From Cucumis sativus (taxonomy: Eukaryota; Streptophyta; Magnoliopsida; Cucurbitales; Cucurbitaceae): a stretch of 64,000 nt of DNA. The stretch lies in contig NW_022279584.1 of assembly GCF_000004075.3 (NCBI RefSeq), positions 90,365 through 154,364 on the forward strand, in the 5' to 3' direction. Shown in pieces: positions 1 through 11,282 of the stretch; positions within the stretch are counted from its first letter, which is position 1, and each line of letters opens with the position of its first letter. The notes beneath the pieces are model-generated. The model did no database searches. It was not told where the DNA came from and saw nothing but the letters and a program-made list of their open reading frames with translations. The position numbers and the translations under genes are program-made.

Positions 1-303
1 GTTTCGTAACTCATCATTTGGCATTGCCTCTGTCATTGTCTGCAGTTCATGATGTATACGATGTATCCATGCTGAGGAAGTGTGTAACAGATCCAACACA
101 TATAGTTGATTATGAGTCATTGCAAATCAATGAGAACTTGAGCTATGAGGAGCAACCAGTTGAGATTTTGGCAAAAGAAGTTAAGTTGCTTCATAACAGG
201 GGAATTAATTAATGTTCTTTATCAAAACCACGAGGTTGAAAAAGCTACTTGGGAGAGAGAGGACAACATGAGAGCTCATTATCCCGAGCTATACAAGGAT
301 TAG
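1..303 (+). pseudogene. 3' end of Tekay-type Ty3/gypsy polyprotein (integrase C-terminus and chromodomain)
   Basis: The translation holds the tail of a chromovirus integrase (HHLALPLSLSAVHDVYDVSMLRK) and then a chromodomain-like end (PVEILAKEVKLL...NHEVEKATWERED), stopping at about 301-303. In this lineage the C-terminal chromodomain is thought to steer integration to particular chromatin. The reading frame is broken near 210, where the segment after NRGIN goes on in another frame (VLYQNHEVEKATWERED), so this copy is not functional. The element enters from the left window edge, so gag, protease, reverse transcriptase and the 5' LTR lie outside. It closely matches the minus-strand Tekay copy at 6465-7055. 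A purine-rich run just before the LTR (about 325-336) fits a polypurine tract. Confidence 0.85.
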
Positions 304-338
304 AACTTTCAAGGACGAAAGTTTCTCAAAGGAGGGAC

Positions 339-2492
339 GTAATCTTTATTTTTAAATTATCTTAATTTAATTTAATTTATGATGGATTTAGTCTAGTGTT
401 ATAATTTTTTAGAATTGTTTGTTTTGTGGAAATTGTGATTAATTAAATGTTCAATGGAAGATTATTTAATTAATTGTATTATTGGAAATTTTGGTGAGAT
501 TTAAGATTATTGGCTAATTATATAAGTAAATATAATAAACTAAGTCATGGAAGGGTAAGAATAATTTATTATTGACTTTTTTAGGAAAGATATTTTTGAG
601 CGAGAGAAAATAATTATATTGTGGAAAATATAATTATTTTGAAAGATATTGTATTCTTGGAAAAAATAAAAAGTTTGGTTTGATGAGGAGACAGAGTATA
701 ATTTAATTGAGTTAACTTGTTAATTGGAAATGGAAAAGGAATAATGATAATAATAATAAATATCATCATTATTATTATATATAAATTAACCCTCGTGAAA
801 CGTGCAAAGAAAAGAGAGAACTATTCATCATCTTCTTCCTTCTTCACAAACCCTAGTCGTCACTGAACCCATTGCAAGGATCATCACTCGTCGTTTGTGG
901 ACACTATCATTCCTCCTCCGTTCGCGTACAGGTGAAGTTGAGGTGTCTCTCTCTTTTTATTTATTTTTCGCACGTTTTTGTCAAGCCTCATTGTCGGCAA
1001 GTTCTGTCTCGTGCCACCAAAATCTCATCGCAGGCAGCAGTCGAACGAACCTTTTGCCTGACCAAGCCGATATGTGCATCACCGAGCCGATTCTCCACTT
1101 CTTCACAAGTTGCCCTCAACTCTGCTGATTTTTCCTCTCTTTGCGAGTAGTGCGCCCAAGCTAACCGTCGAGCCGATTCTCCTTCTGTCAAGTTGTGTGA
1201 GCCATTTCTACCTTAGTCCAAGCCAAGTTACTTTTTGGTATCTCTTGAGCCTTTTGGGTGAATTTGTGTTGGGTTTGGTACGTCCAAATGAATATTCTTT
1301 GGATCTTAAATAAGTTTACAAGAGAATGAGTTGAATTACTTTTGCTCGAAGGTTCAAGTGTTAATTTGAGGATTTGAAACTGCAAATTTTTTCATTCAAG
1401 GTTGTGTTGGATTCAACCTTAGTCTTGGGGTAAGTTTGGATGCTTAATTAAATAGTTGGATGATGGTTGACAAAATTAACAATTTTAATTTTGTTTATGT
1501 TTAGGCCTGACTTAATTGAGAATTGACTGTCAGGAATGGACTATATTTTCACTATATTTTCAACTAATTAATCTCCAGGTAAAAGATTCTACTACTAGCC
1601 TCTTACATTATGTTTTACCTTAGTATGCATTAACATAGTTATGATGCATGTGATGTGACTGTTAAGGATGTTAGATAATGATAGCAACATAGAAAATCGT
1701 TATGTATGACTGAGATATGTGATGACCATGATATGTTATGAATGAGATATACTATGGTTGAGATATATTACGATTAAGATATGATATTTATGTTATGCTA
1801 TATGTATATGCTATGATGTTCTGTTAGCTTTACTTGTTAGAGTCGTACCATGTAGGTGTCCCTCGGGATCACCACCTAATTTATGTATTTGTGGTTAGGT
1901 TTGATGTGTGATTCGACAAGATCACTTACAACTTGACTCTTCTTTAGGGTGATTCCTTCTGCTTCACCAAGAGCCCATATATGTCCCTACGAGATCACTG
2001 GATAGGGTGATTTCAGTAGAATAATAGATATGCGGTACTTTCTTATAGGAGGACTTTAACGTAAAATTAACAAACACGTAGTGGGACTAATAGTGGATCC
2101 CTTACTAAGTATAAATTTAGACTAACTCCTTTCTAGATTTAATTTTTCAGGCAAAGATAGAGGTAAAGGCAATTGGCGAATGACAAGAAGTGACCATGGT
2201 TCTCCATAGGGGACAATTTATGTTTTATTTAGCATTTATATTTTCAATATTAAATTTTCATAAACTTATTTCAGAACCCATATTTACTTTTAGATATATA
2301 TTTTTATTTTAAATAGGGCCCAAACTAATATTTTATTTATTGTTTTCTTTACATACTTTACTTATATTTTATGAATAAATATTTTGAAGTGTTTGTTTTA
2401 AAAACTTAGTATTTTCTTTGATTTAAATAAAAAGTCTTTATTTGTTTTAGTAGTAATGACCTCAACTTAGTATAAAGAGTTGGGTCGTTACA
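339..2492 (+). mobile_element. 3' LTR of Tekay-type gypsy element
   Basis: This LTR of about 2.15 kb begins after the purine run AAAGGAGGGA and ends in GTCGTTACA. Its closing part (GACAAGAAGTGACCATGG near 2180) matches, on the opposite strand, the 2.29-kb LTR at 11283-13571, so both belong to one family. LTRs of 2-3 kb are usual for Tekay/Del elements. No protein is encoded; short open frames around 800-1310 are in the transcribed leader and show no family resemblance. The first base is uncertain by a few positions because the starting TG is degraded (CGTAAT). Confidence 0.75.
775..788 (+). promoter_or_regulatory. Probable LTR TATA box
   Basis: TATATATAAATTA follows an AT-only microsatellite (ATAATAATAATAA) and is followed within 40 bases by a switch to C-rich, leader-like sequence. 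The position inside the LTR fits the U3/R boundary. The call is inferred from composition only. Confidence 0.45.
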
Positions 2493-4510
2493 CTTTCGAG
2501 TTATGTAGAGGATGTAAACCTAGTTAAGTCACTCCATAATTTGGGGTTGTCCAGCACACGTTTTAGTGTCAAATTCTAAGAAGTTGGACTCTCGTTCAAG
2601 GTTATGTCAATTTTTTGGTTATCCTAAAGAAACGAGAGGTGGTCTATTCTTCGATCCACAAGAAAACAAAGTGTTTATATTGACAAAGGCTACTTTCTTG
2701 GAAGAAAACAACATGAGAGATCATAAACCATGAAGCAAATCAAAATTAAGTGAAGCTACTAATGAATCAACAAGGGTTGTTGATGAAGTTGGTCCCTCAT
2801 CAAGAGTTGAGGAAACCAACACATCCGATTAGTCTCATCCTTCTCAATTGTTGAGAATGCCTCGATGCAGTGGGAGAGTTATATCACAACCTAATCGTTA
2901 CTTCGGTTTAACTGAAACTCAGGTTGTCATACCAGATGATGTCGTTGAGGATCCATTGTTCTATAAATAGGCAATGACTGATGTAGACAAGGACTAATAG
3001 GTTAAAACCATGGAATCTATGTACTTCAATTCAGTATGAGAGCTTGTAGATCTACCTGAAGGGGTGAAACCCATAGGGTGCAAATGGATCTATAAGAGAA
3101 AGAGAGATTCAGCTGGGAAGGTACAAACCTTCAAAGCTAGACTTTTAGCAAATGGGTATACCCAAAGGGAAGGGATTGACTACGAGGAAACTTTTTCTCT
3201 CTTGCTATGTTAAAGTCTATAAGGATTCTCTTGTCCATAGTCACTTTTTATGATTATGAAATATGACAAATGGATGTTAATACTGCTTTTCTAAGTGGCA
3301 ATCTTGAAGAGAGTATCTTTATGTCTCAGCCTGAGGGGTTCATAACCCAAGGTTAGAAACAAAAAGTTTACAAGCTGAATCGATCCATTTATGGGTTGAA
3401 ATAAACATCTAGATCTTGGAACATTAGATTTGATATTGCGATCAAATCTTACGGTTTTGACCAAAATGTTGATGAGCCTTGTGTATACAAGAAAATCAAC
3501 AAAGATAAAGTAGCTTTCTTAGTACTTTATGTGGACGATATCCTTCTCACTGGAAATGATGTAGGATACCTAACTAACGTTAAAACTTGGCTACCAGTCC
3601 AATTCTAAATGAAAGATTTGGGAGAGGCACAATTTGTTCTTGGGATCCAAATCATAAGGGATCGTAAGAACAAAATGCTAGCACTGTCTCAGGCAACCTA
3701 TATCGACAAAATATTGGTTCGATATTCGATGCAAACTCTAAGAAGGATTTATTACCTTTCAAGCACGAGGTTTACTTGTCTAAGGAACAATGTCCTAAGA
3801 CACCTCAAGAAGTTGAGAAGATATGAGACATATTCCATATGCCTTAGTTGTGGGTAGCTTAATTTATGTTATGTTCTGCACTAGGTTAAACATTTATTAT
3901 GTAGTGGGAATAGTCAGTAGATATCAGTCCAACTTAGGGTTAGACCACTAGACGACGGGTTAAAATTATTCTTAAGTATCTTAGGAGAATGAGAAACTAC
4001 ATGCTTGTGTATGAAGCTAGGGATTTAATCCCGATTTCTAAACAGATAAGGATTCTAGGAAATCTAGTGGGATTAGTGTTCACCCTAAACGGGAGAACAG
4101 TAGCATGTCATAGCATCAAGCAAGGATGCATTGTAGACTCTACTATAAAGGTTGAGTACGTCGTTGCTTGTGAAGCAACAATAGAAGCAATTTGGCTAAG
4201 GAAGTTTCTGCAAGATTTGGAAGTTGTTCCAAATATGAACATGCCCATCACTTTATATTTTGATATCAATTGGGCAGTGACCAATTATAAGGAACCTCAA
4301 AGCCACAAATGAGGAAAACATATAGAGAGAAAATATCATCTGATACAAGAGATTGTGCAACGAAGTGAAGTGATCGTCACCAAGATCGCTTTGGAGCATA
4401 ACATTGCTGATCCATTTACAAAGACTCTCACGGCTAAAGTGTTCGAGGCTCATCTAGAGAGTCTAGATCTGCGAGTTTTGTACATTAGGTAATCTAGGAC
4501 AAGTGGGAGA
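2493..4510 (+). pseudogene. Ty1/copia pol fragment (integrase end, reverse transcriptase, RNase H)
   Basis: The segment opens in the integrase C-terminus (PFELCRG, then GCPAH...KKLDSRSRLCQF). It runs through reverse transcriptase (KPIGCKWIYKRK; active site YVDD at 3528-3539; KDLGEAQFVLGIQI from 3609) into RNase H (TIKVEYVVACEATIEAIWLRKFL) and ends near 4490. Stop codons and frameshifts occur throughout, for example at 3005 and 3215 and between 3857 and 3989, so it is dead. Gag, protease and the integrase core are missing because the Tekay element was inserted at 2492/2493, inside the PFELCRG coding region. The family looks like an abundant cucurbit copia lineage; that placement is from memory. 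Confidence 0.85.
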
Positions 4511-5212
4511 TGTGTAATGGGTATGGGGATGTCCTAGTTTATTGTATTGGGGATTTAATTGTTGAGTACTACAAATTTGTAAATCTACTAATTTAGAGGA
4601 TTTTCTCATATCGTGCTTCATTTCTAATTCATTTTAAAGGATTTATCTTGATCTCTAAAAAGAGTGGTCGTAATGGTTTGATCCTAAACCGTGGTGAAAT
4701 GATTGAGCTTGTTCTTACACTTGAAAAAAGGAACGTTGTATGGATCTACTCTAAGCCATCGAAAGAGTCAAGTTTGAGTGAAATAACCAAGAGGAGCTTG
4801 AAAAGTGGATGTAGGTCGGTTGTGCCGAGCCACTATAAAATTTCCCGATGTTAATTTCTTTATCTCTCAACTATTTAATTTTGCAATTAATTTGTTATCA
4901 AATTTTAGTGTTTGAAATTAATTGCAACTTTTGTTCTTGAGATTAATTGCTCACTTCTCTATTTAGGTTGGTTTAAGTTTATCTTTGCATATTTGTGTTA
5001 CCAATTTTCTTGTTATAAAAACATTAAAATGGATGTTTGAATTTGTTAACGTCACCTTATAAGTTATTTTGATGTGCATGCATTTGTATGAGATTATTGA
5101 TTACATTATTTATTAGCAAAAAGTTTGTTAATTTATTTAATTTGGCCCACTTGTTTCATTAATTTGTAAAAACCTTATTCACCCTCTTGAGGATTCCCAT
5201 ACCGATCGTACA
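4501..5212 (+). mobile_element. Polypurine tract and 3' LTR of the copia element
   Basis: AAGTGGGAGA at 4501-4510 is the plus-strand primer tract, and the LTR starts with TG at 4511 (TGTGTAATGGGTATGGGG). The right end is set by eye near ATCGTACA at 5212 and may be wrong by tens of bases. A 68-codon open frame at 4648-4854 lies in transcribed LTR sequence and has no recognisable domain. Confidence 0.5.
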
Positions 5213-5796
5213 CGAGATACAATTGAAGATAATTCAAATTCTAGATTAAGTTAAATATGTGATGCTTAACTTAGTAATTAATTAATTGGAAAAGTAATTA
5301 ATTAAATTAAATCATGAATAATACACATAAATGTAGCAAAACCCAAAAATATTTACGTCGCATGTAACAAAAAATTAAAGCACATGAAGCCACCATTATT
5401 TTTTTTATAAATTTTCAGATTTTCCCTTTGTCATTATTTTTGCGCATTGTGAAACCATTCTTCACTTCACTTCTTTTTCTTCTTCTTTGCAATTTATTCT
5501 TCTCTTCTTCGTATTATTAATTTCTTCATATTATTACTTCTCTTTCATATTCTCACTTCTTCTTGTCTTTGATTTCTTCATTTCCTTTTTCAAAATTTCT
5601 TCCTTCTTCATCTCTCATCTTTTTTTTTTGCTTCTTGGTACAAGATCTAAATGATATTAGTACATGATTTAAATGATAATGTATCAATATCTAAATTATC
5701 AGTTGTCTATCCCAAATAAACAGACATAGACCACTGTTACTAATGGATCGTTTAGATTTGGTACAATATTGTTTAGACTAAATAAAAGATCGTTTA
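5213..5796. other. Unassigned AT-rich spacer with pyrimidine-rich stretch
   Basis: No gene or element is recognised. From about 5445 to 5640 the plus strand is dominated by CTT/TTC runs, which could be the leader of an element or simple-sequence drift. Confidence 0.4.
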
Positions 5797-6246
5797 TGTT
5801 GGGATTTATGTCCTAAAACTCGTAGATTGTAAATATAATTCATTAATCGTTGTTAATAACATGTTATTATTGTAATAATTGTTATTGGTTATAATATTAG
5901 TTGTCTTAATAACTCAAATCAAACAAACTAACATCCTAAGTTGTTTAATGAATCTTAAACAGTATGTAGAGACATACAGGGATAAAGGTTCAAGATCAGC
6001 TTAAAGGTTCTATAGTACAAGGATAAGGCTGAATACCTAATCCTGGTAACACTATGAATATGGCTCACTTTGTATTTGATACAAACACAATGATTCAACG
6101 CGTTTGTGTAGTTGACATACGAGTGACGGTATCTTATGCAATAAGTTTACATAAGATCAGACGGCAAAATAATAACTACTAGATGAAACTCTGTTTACTA
6201 GTCAGGTTTCTATTCATTAGGATGACCTAGGTAACTTAGTTTTAAT
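5797..6246 (+). mobile_element. Truncated copia-type LTR
   Basis: It begins TGTTGGGATTTATGTCC, a typical plant copia LTR start, and runs as non-coding AT-rich sequence until it is cut by the Tekay element at 6247. The first 23 bases recur with one difference at 35080-35102. The right half should lie beyond 13571, but I could not recognise it there with certainty. Confidence 0.5.
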
Positions 6247-6464
6247 TGTAACGCCCCAACTTTTCTAGAAGGTTGAGGTCATTACTATTTAAGTAAATAT
6301 AGATTTTTTTTAATATACAAGAAAATAAATTAAAATTTGAGGAAAAACTTTAAATAATAAGTAGTTAAAATAACTGATCAAAATACCAGTTTGGGCCCAA
6401 AAATAGAAGAAATACTTAAAGTAATTGAACCAGAGTTCTGAAATAAACCTATGAAAATATAACT
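6247..6464 (-). mobile_element. Remnant of 3' LTR of the minus-strand Tekay element
   Basis: The sequence aligns with 11283-11510 of the intact LTR, including the end TGTAACGCCCCAAC on the plus strand, and stops at ...AAATATAACT. At that point the sequence jumps straight into the chromodomain codons. One deletion therefore removed the end of pol, the polypurine tract and about 2 kb of LTR. A few indels separate the two copies. Confidence 0.85.
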
Positions 6465-9400
6465 CATGTTGTCCTCTTTCTCTCAAGTAGCTTCCTCAAC
6501 CTCGTGGTTTCGCCACAAAACCTTGACCAATGTAATTCCTCTGTTACAAAGCAGTTTAACTTCCTTAGCCAAAATCTCAACTGGCCGCTCCTCATAGCTT
6601 AAGTTGTCGTTAATTTGCAACGGTTTGTAGTCGACTATATGTGAGGGATCTGCCACATACTTCCTCAGCATGGAGACATGAAACACATCATGAACTGCAG
6701 ATAATTGCGGAGGCAAGGCCAAATGATAAGCTACAGGGCCAATCCTTTCAAGAATCTCAAACGACCCTACAAAACGTGGACTCAACTTCCCTTTCTTCTC
6801 GAATCTTAGAACACCCTTTATAGGTGCTACCTTCAGAAAAATCATGTCTCCTACGTCAAACTCAAGATCCCTACGTCGTTCATCAGCATAGTTCCTCTGT
6901 CTGCTCTGTGTTGTCAATATGCGAGCTCTAATTTTCTGTGTGGCTTCGTTGGTGGGCTGAACTAGTTCAAGGCCTAACATTCTCTGCTCACCAACCTCAC
7001 CCCAACAAACCGGGGATCTACAACTTTTACCATACAAAGCTTCAAACGGTGCCATGCCAATGGTAGCTATTATAGGCGAACTCCATCAAGTTCAAGTGGG
7101 AGTCCCAACTCCCTAAGAACTCCAACACACAAGCTCGCAACATATCCTCCAGAATCTAATTCAAACGCTCTATCTGACCATCAGTCTGAGGATGAAAAGT
7201 TGTACTGGAGTCCAATCTCGTGCCCATGGTAACCTGAAGTCCTTTCCAGAACTTGAAAGTAAAACGGGCATCTCTATCAAAAACAATGGATACCGATACC
7301 CTATGCAACCTCACTACTTCAGTTATATACAATTATATGGGTTGCCCGGGACTCAAACCCAGAACTTGTGCCCACTTACTGGCAGTATAAGTGGACTTCC
7401 CTGGAATGAAGTGTGCTGACTTCGTGAGTCTGTCAACAACAACCCATATCACTGTATAACTCTTCAGGGTCCTAGGTAGTCCAGAAATGAAGTCCATAGA
7501 TACATTCTTCCACTTCCACTCTGGCACACCCAAGGGTTGTAACAACCCTGCTGGCTTTTGTCTTGGTGCCTTCACCTTCTGGCACACCAGACATTTACTA
7601 ACAAAATCTGCCACCTCTCTCTTCATATTTCTCCACTAGTAAACTCGCTTCAAATCCCAGTACATCTTTGTACTGCCTGGATGCATAGAAAATGGGGAAC
7701 TATGGGCCTCAGTCAACAACTCGGTCTTAACTGTATTGTCTGCTGGCACACATAATCGTTTGTCAAACACGAGTCCCTCATCAGTGGATATAGAGAACTC
7801 CTCAACTTGCCCTCCTTCTACTAAGCGGCGCTTATCCACCAAATAAGGGTTAGTGAGCTGGGCAATAATAATTCTCTGCCTCAAAGTTGGCTGTACTGAC
7901 AATTGAGCTAACTGTGAGGTAACTTCCCCTACTAAAATTACAAGCTCAGCTCTCTCAAGGTCTCTATGCAAATGAACCTGCCTAATAATGAGTGCTGCAG
8001 AATGTGATATCTTCCTACTAAGAGCATCAACTACCACATCCGCCTTACCTGGGTGGTATAAAATCTCATAGTCATAGTCTTTAACCTACTCGAGCCATCT
8101 TCGCTGCCTCAAATTCAACTCCTTCTGAGTGAAGAAGTACTTCAAGCTCTTATGGTCGGTGAAGATCTGAATCTTCTCACCGTATAAATAGTGCCTCCAA
8201 ATCTTTAGTGCAAAAAACTAATGCAGCCAACTCTAAATCATGTGTAGGATAGTTTTGCTCATGACTTTTCAACTGACGAGAAGCATAAGTAACCATCATA
8301 TCTTGTTGCATCAAAAAGCAACCCAGTCCTTTCTTAGAGGCATCATTGTATATCACATAATTACCAGATCCATTAGGCATTGTAAGGACCGATGGAGTAA
8401 CGAGTTTTTGCTTGAGATTCTAGAAACTGCTCTCACACGCTGGACTCCAAACAAAAGGAGTCCCCTTCCTGCTTAGTTGGGTCAAAGGACTAGCTATATG
8501 AGAGAACCCTTCCACAAACCTCCTGTAATAACCTACTAAACCTAGAAAACTTCGAACTTCACTAATTGTAGAAGGTCGAGGCCAATTGGTAACGACTTCG
8601 ATCTTTGCTGGGTCCACAGAAAGTCCCTCACTGGATACTACATGACCAAGGAATGACACCTGCTTCATCCAGAACTCGCACTTGGAAAACTTGGCATACA
8701 ACCTATTGGCTCGAAGGGTCTCGAATACCTGATGCAAATGCTCCTCATGCTCAGCCTCTGCCTTGGAGTAAACCAAGATGTCATCAATAAAAACTATCGC
8801 ATAAATGTCTAATGTCTAAGAAATCCTTAAACACCATGTTCATCAATTCCATAAATGCAGCAAGAGCATTTGTCAAGCCAAAGGACATTACAATAAACTC
8901 ATAATGTCCATAACGAGAACGAAAGGTCGTCTTAGATATCATTGTGCCTAATCCTCAACTGGTGATATCCCAAACGTAAACCGATCTTAGAGAACATCGT
9001 GGCTCTCTGTAGCTGATCAAATAGCTCCTCATTTCTAGGCAATGGATATTTGTTCTTGATTGTCACCTTATTAAGCTCTCTATAGTCAATGCAAAGACGC
9101 ATCGACCCATCTTTCTTCTTCACAAACAACATTGGTGCTCTCCAAGGTAACACACTAGGTCGAATAAAACCCTTGTCCAGCAATTCCTGCAACTCGACCT
9201 TCAGCTCCTTCAGTTCTGCTGGCGTCATTCTGTATGAGGCTCTCGATATGAGACCAGTACCTGGTTCGAGCTCTATGGCGAAGTCAACCTCTCTGCGGCG
9301 CGGAAGTCCTAGAAGCTCCTCTGGAAAAATATCGAGATATTTCCCTACCACTAGCTCAGATGATAAAGATACTTTAGGCCCTCTAGTGTCCATAACACTA

Positions 9401-9855
9401 GCCAAGATACTCCAAGTACCCTGGTCGAGCAGCTTACTAACCTTCATGGCTGAGATAACTTTAGGTAGAACCACAGTCCCTGCCCCCTTATACTTAAAAC
9501 TAGTTACCTCAAGAGGGTTAAAAATTACCTCCTTGCGGGAACAATCTATGTTTGCATGGTTAGCGGATAGCCAATCCATGCCTAATATTACATCAAAATC
9601 TTGCATGTCCAATACTAATAAAGTTACATCTAAAACATGCGCAGGTGCCAATTCTTTTCTCTCGACAACATAATTTCTCCAGATGGAGTAGAAACAGACA
9701 ACAGGTAACTCAGGGGTTCTACTTCTAAATTCATATGTTATACAAACACAGAGGATATAAAAGAATGAGAGGACCCCGAGTCAAATAATACTAAAGCCAG
9801 GTGTTCCAAGATTGTGAGTGTACCTGTCACCATTGTGCCAACTCTCTCGGCCTCC
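6465..9855 (-). pseudogene. Tekay pol: protease, reverse transcriptase, RNase H, integrase, chromodomain (dead)
   Basis: Read on the minus strand. Protease has [10 protein letters not shown] (DSG at 9782-9774) followed by a stop codon. Reverse transcriptase has [18 protein letters not shown] and FIDDILVYS (about 8790-8778). RNase H has [11 protein letters not shown] near 8350. Integrase has the zinc-finger half KCLVCQK, MDFISGLP, and FHPQTDGQ near 7180. A chromodomain follows (VKVLWRNHEVEEAT). Defects: the motif-A aspartate of reverse transcriptase is glycine (codon at 8982-8980), the chromodomain tryptophan is TGA (6485-6483), there are several frameshifts, and a ~30-bp foreign insert sits at about 7336-7365. 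The 190-residue open stretch 7055-6483 is the best preserved part. Confidence 0.9.
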
Positions 9856-11083
9856 TGCCTATTAGTGACAAAAACTCTCCCTTGATGGGGGTGGGGAAGT
9901 CTGGTTCGCAACAACTCCGAATGACTTCTGAGGGCACTTATCAGCTAGATGCCTAAGTTGTCTGCATTTGTAACATACTCCACTTCCTGCTAGGTAACGA
10001 CCCGAGTGAGGTCTTCCATAATTAAGAGTCATGAATAGTACCTTCAAGGTTTGGCCTGTCTGAGTAGCTTGTTGTCAGTGCCGTTGGAACAAACCATTGA
10101 TCTCAAATTCCTTTGTGGTGCTACTATAGGCTGCTGCTCAGTCTTCCGTTTATGTCCCGAAGTTGGCCCCTTCTCTACAGCCTTGGCCAACATCGTCCTC
10201 TCATACAAACTCAGGTCTACTGCCATGCGCAGCGCATCAGCTTGGGTGGTTGGTCTAAGGACACGAACGAAACCCTAGATCTTAGACTTGAGACCTTTGA
10301 CGAACTTGTTAGCTCTCTCAGCCTCGGTTCTCACTAAATCGGGTGCAAACTGGGATAACACATCGAACTTCTGATCATACTCTTCCATGGTCATGTTACC
10401 TTGCTCTAGTTTTAGGAACTCTGGCACTTGGCCTCTCTCACTGTGGCAGAGAAGAATTTGGCATAAAAGTTCTCCTTGAGCGGCTCCCAGGTGATCTTAC
10501 TTATATCTCCACTCAACATCCTCTCTGTGGACTCCCACCAACCTCTGCTTCTATCAATCATTAAGTACACAGCGTACTAAATCTTCTGGTCATTAGGGCA
10601 CTTCATATAACGAAAGATGGTCTCCACCAAACTCAACCACATTTGTGCTTTGGTGGGATCTGCTAAAGATCCATCAAAAGTTTAAGGGTTATACTTCCTC
10701 AAGTCCCTCAAGTGCTTGGCTTCGGCTAAAAGCATGCCTGGTAAGTGTTGGGCTACAATTGGGGCCTGAACTCCTGTAGCTGGAATCTGATCACCTACAG
10801 CCGATGCCTGAACAAGAGCTGTCTAGGTCTGTGAGGCAGGCTGTCGTTGTGCCATCACTTCAAACAATAAGTCTCTGTACCTTTGCTCCATAGCAGCAAG
10901 GTCTGCTTGAGTAACAGGTGCAGTAGGGTTGACAGCTTGTACAGTTGGTTGTTCCCCGGGCTGTCCTCCAGGTTGTGCTTCAGGTTGTCCCACAGGATGG
11001 TTACATCCAGCTCCTCTACCTCTAATACCACCTCTATGAACACTTCTACATGGCAGCATTTTTTTCCTAATTTCCACCATTAA
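9856..11083 (-). pseudogene. Tekay gag (dead)
   Basis: The first open stretch (from 11080) is rich in G, Q and P and then has PVTQADLAAMEQRYRDLL, typical of the start of Tekay gag. A perfectly spaced zinc knuckle C-X2-C-X4-H-X4-C (CYKCRQLRHLADKC) lies at 9975-9934; such knuckles bind the element RNA in the capsid. The frame is interrupted between 10823 and 10226 and elsewhere. The true start may be the ATG of MLPCRSV rather than the upstream ATG at 11080, because the codons between them do not look like the family. Confidence 0.8.
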
Positions 11084-11268
11084 AAGTCTTTTACTACGAG
11101 TTCATTCATAACATGCTTACTTATCTAGTTTAATTCATGCAAGGTCATATGCACAATCTTAAATTATATCATAAAAATGTACCTGGCGAGTGACGAAAGA
11201 CCGTATTAACTATAGGGATAAAATCAAAGACTTACATCGTAAGTCAGTCTACAAAATCTAAAACTTTG

Positions 11269-11280
11269 ACTCTGATACCA
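11269..11280 (-). promoter_or_regulatory. tRNA-Met primer-binding site of the Tekay element
   Basis: On the minus strand, TGGTATCAGAGT lies two bases after the LTR end GGCGTTACA. It matches the usual plant initiator-tRNA-Met primer site TGGTATCAGAGC except at the last base. This fixes the orientation of the element. Confidence 0.85.
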
Positions 11281-11282
11281 AC

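Noticed and set aside
988-1385. Small genes in the Tekay LTR (several 60-110-codon frames)
   Set aside because: The frames overlap on both strands, lie in the LTR leader region and contain no recognisable domain.
7338-7365. tRNA gene
   Set aside because: Only the T-arm and acceptor 3' half are present; no anticodon or D-arm could be folded, so it is an inserted fragment.
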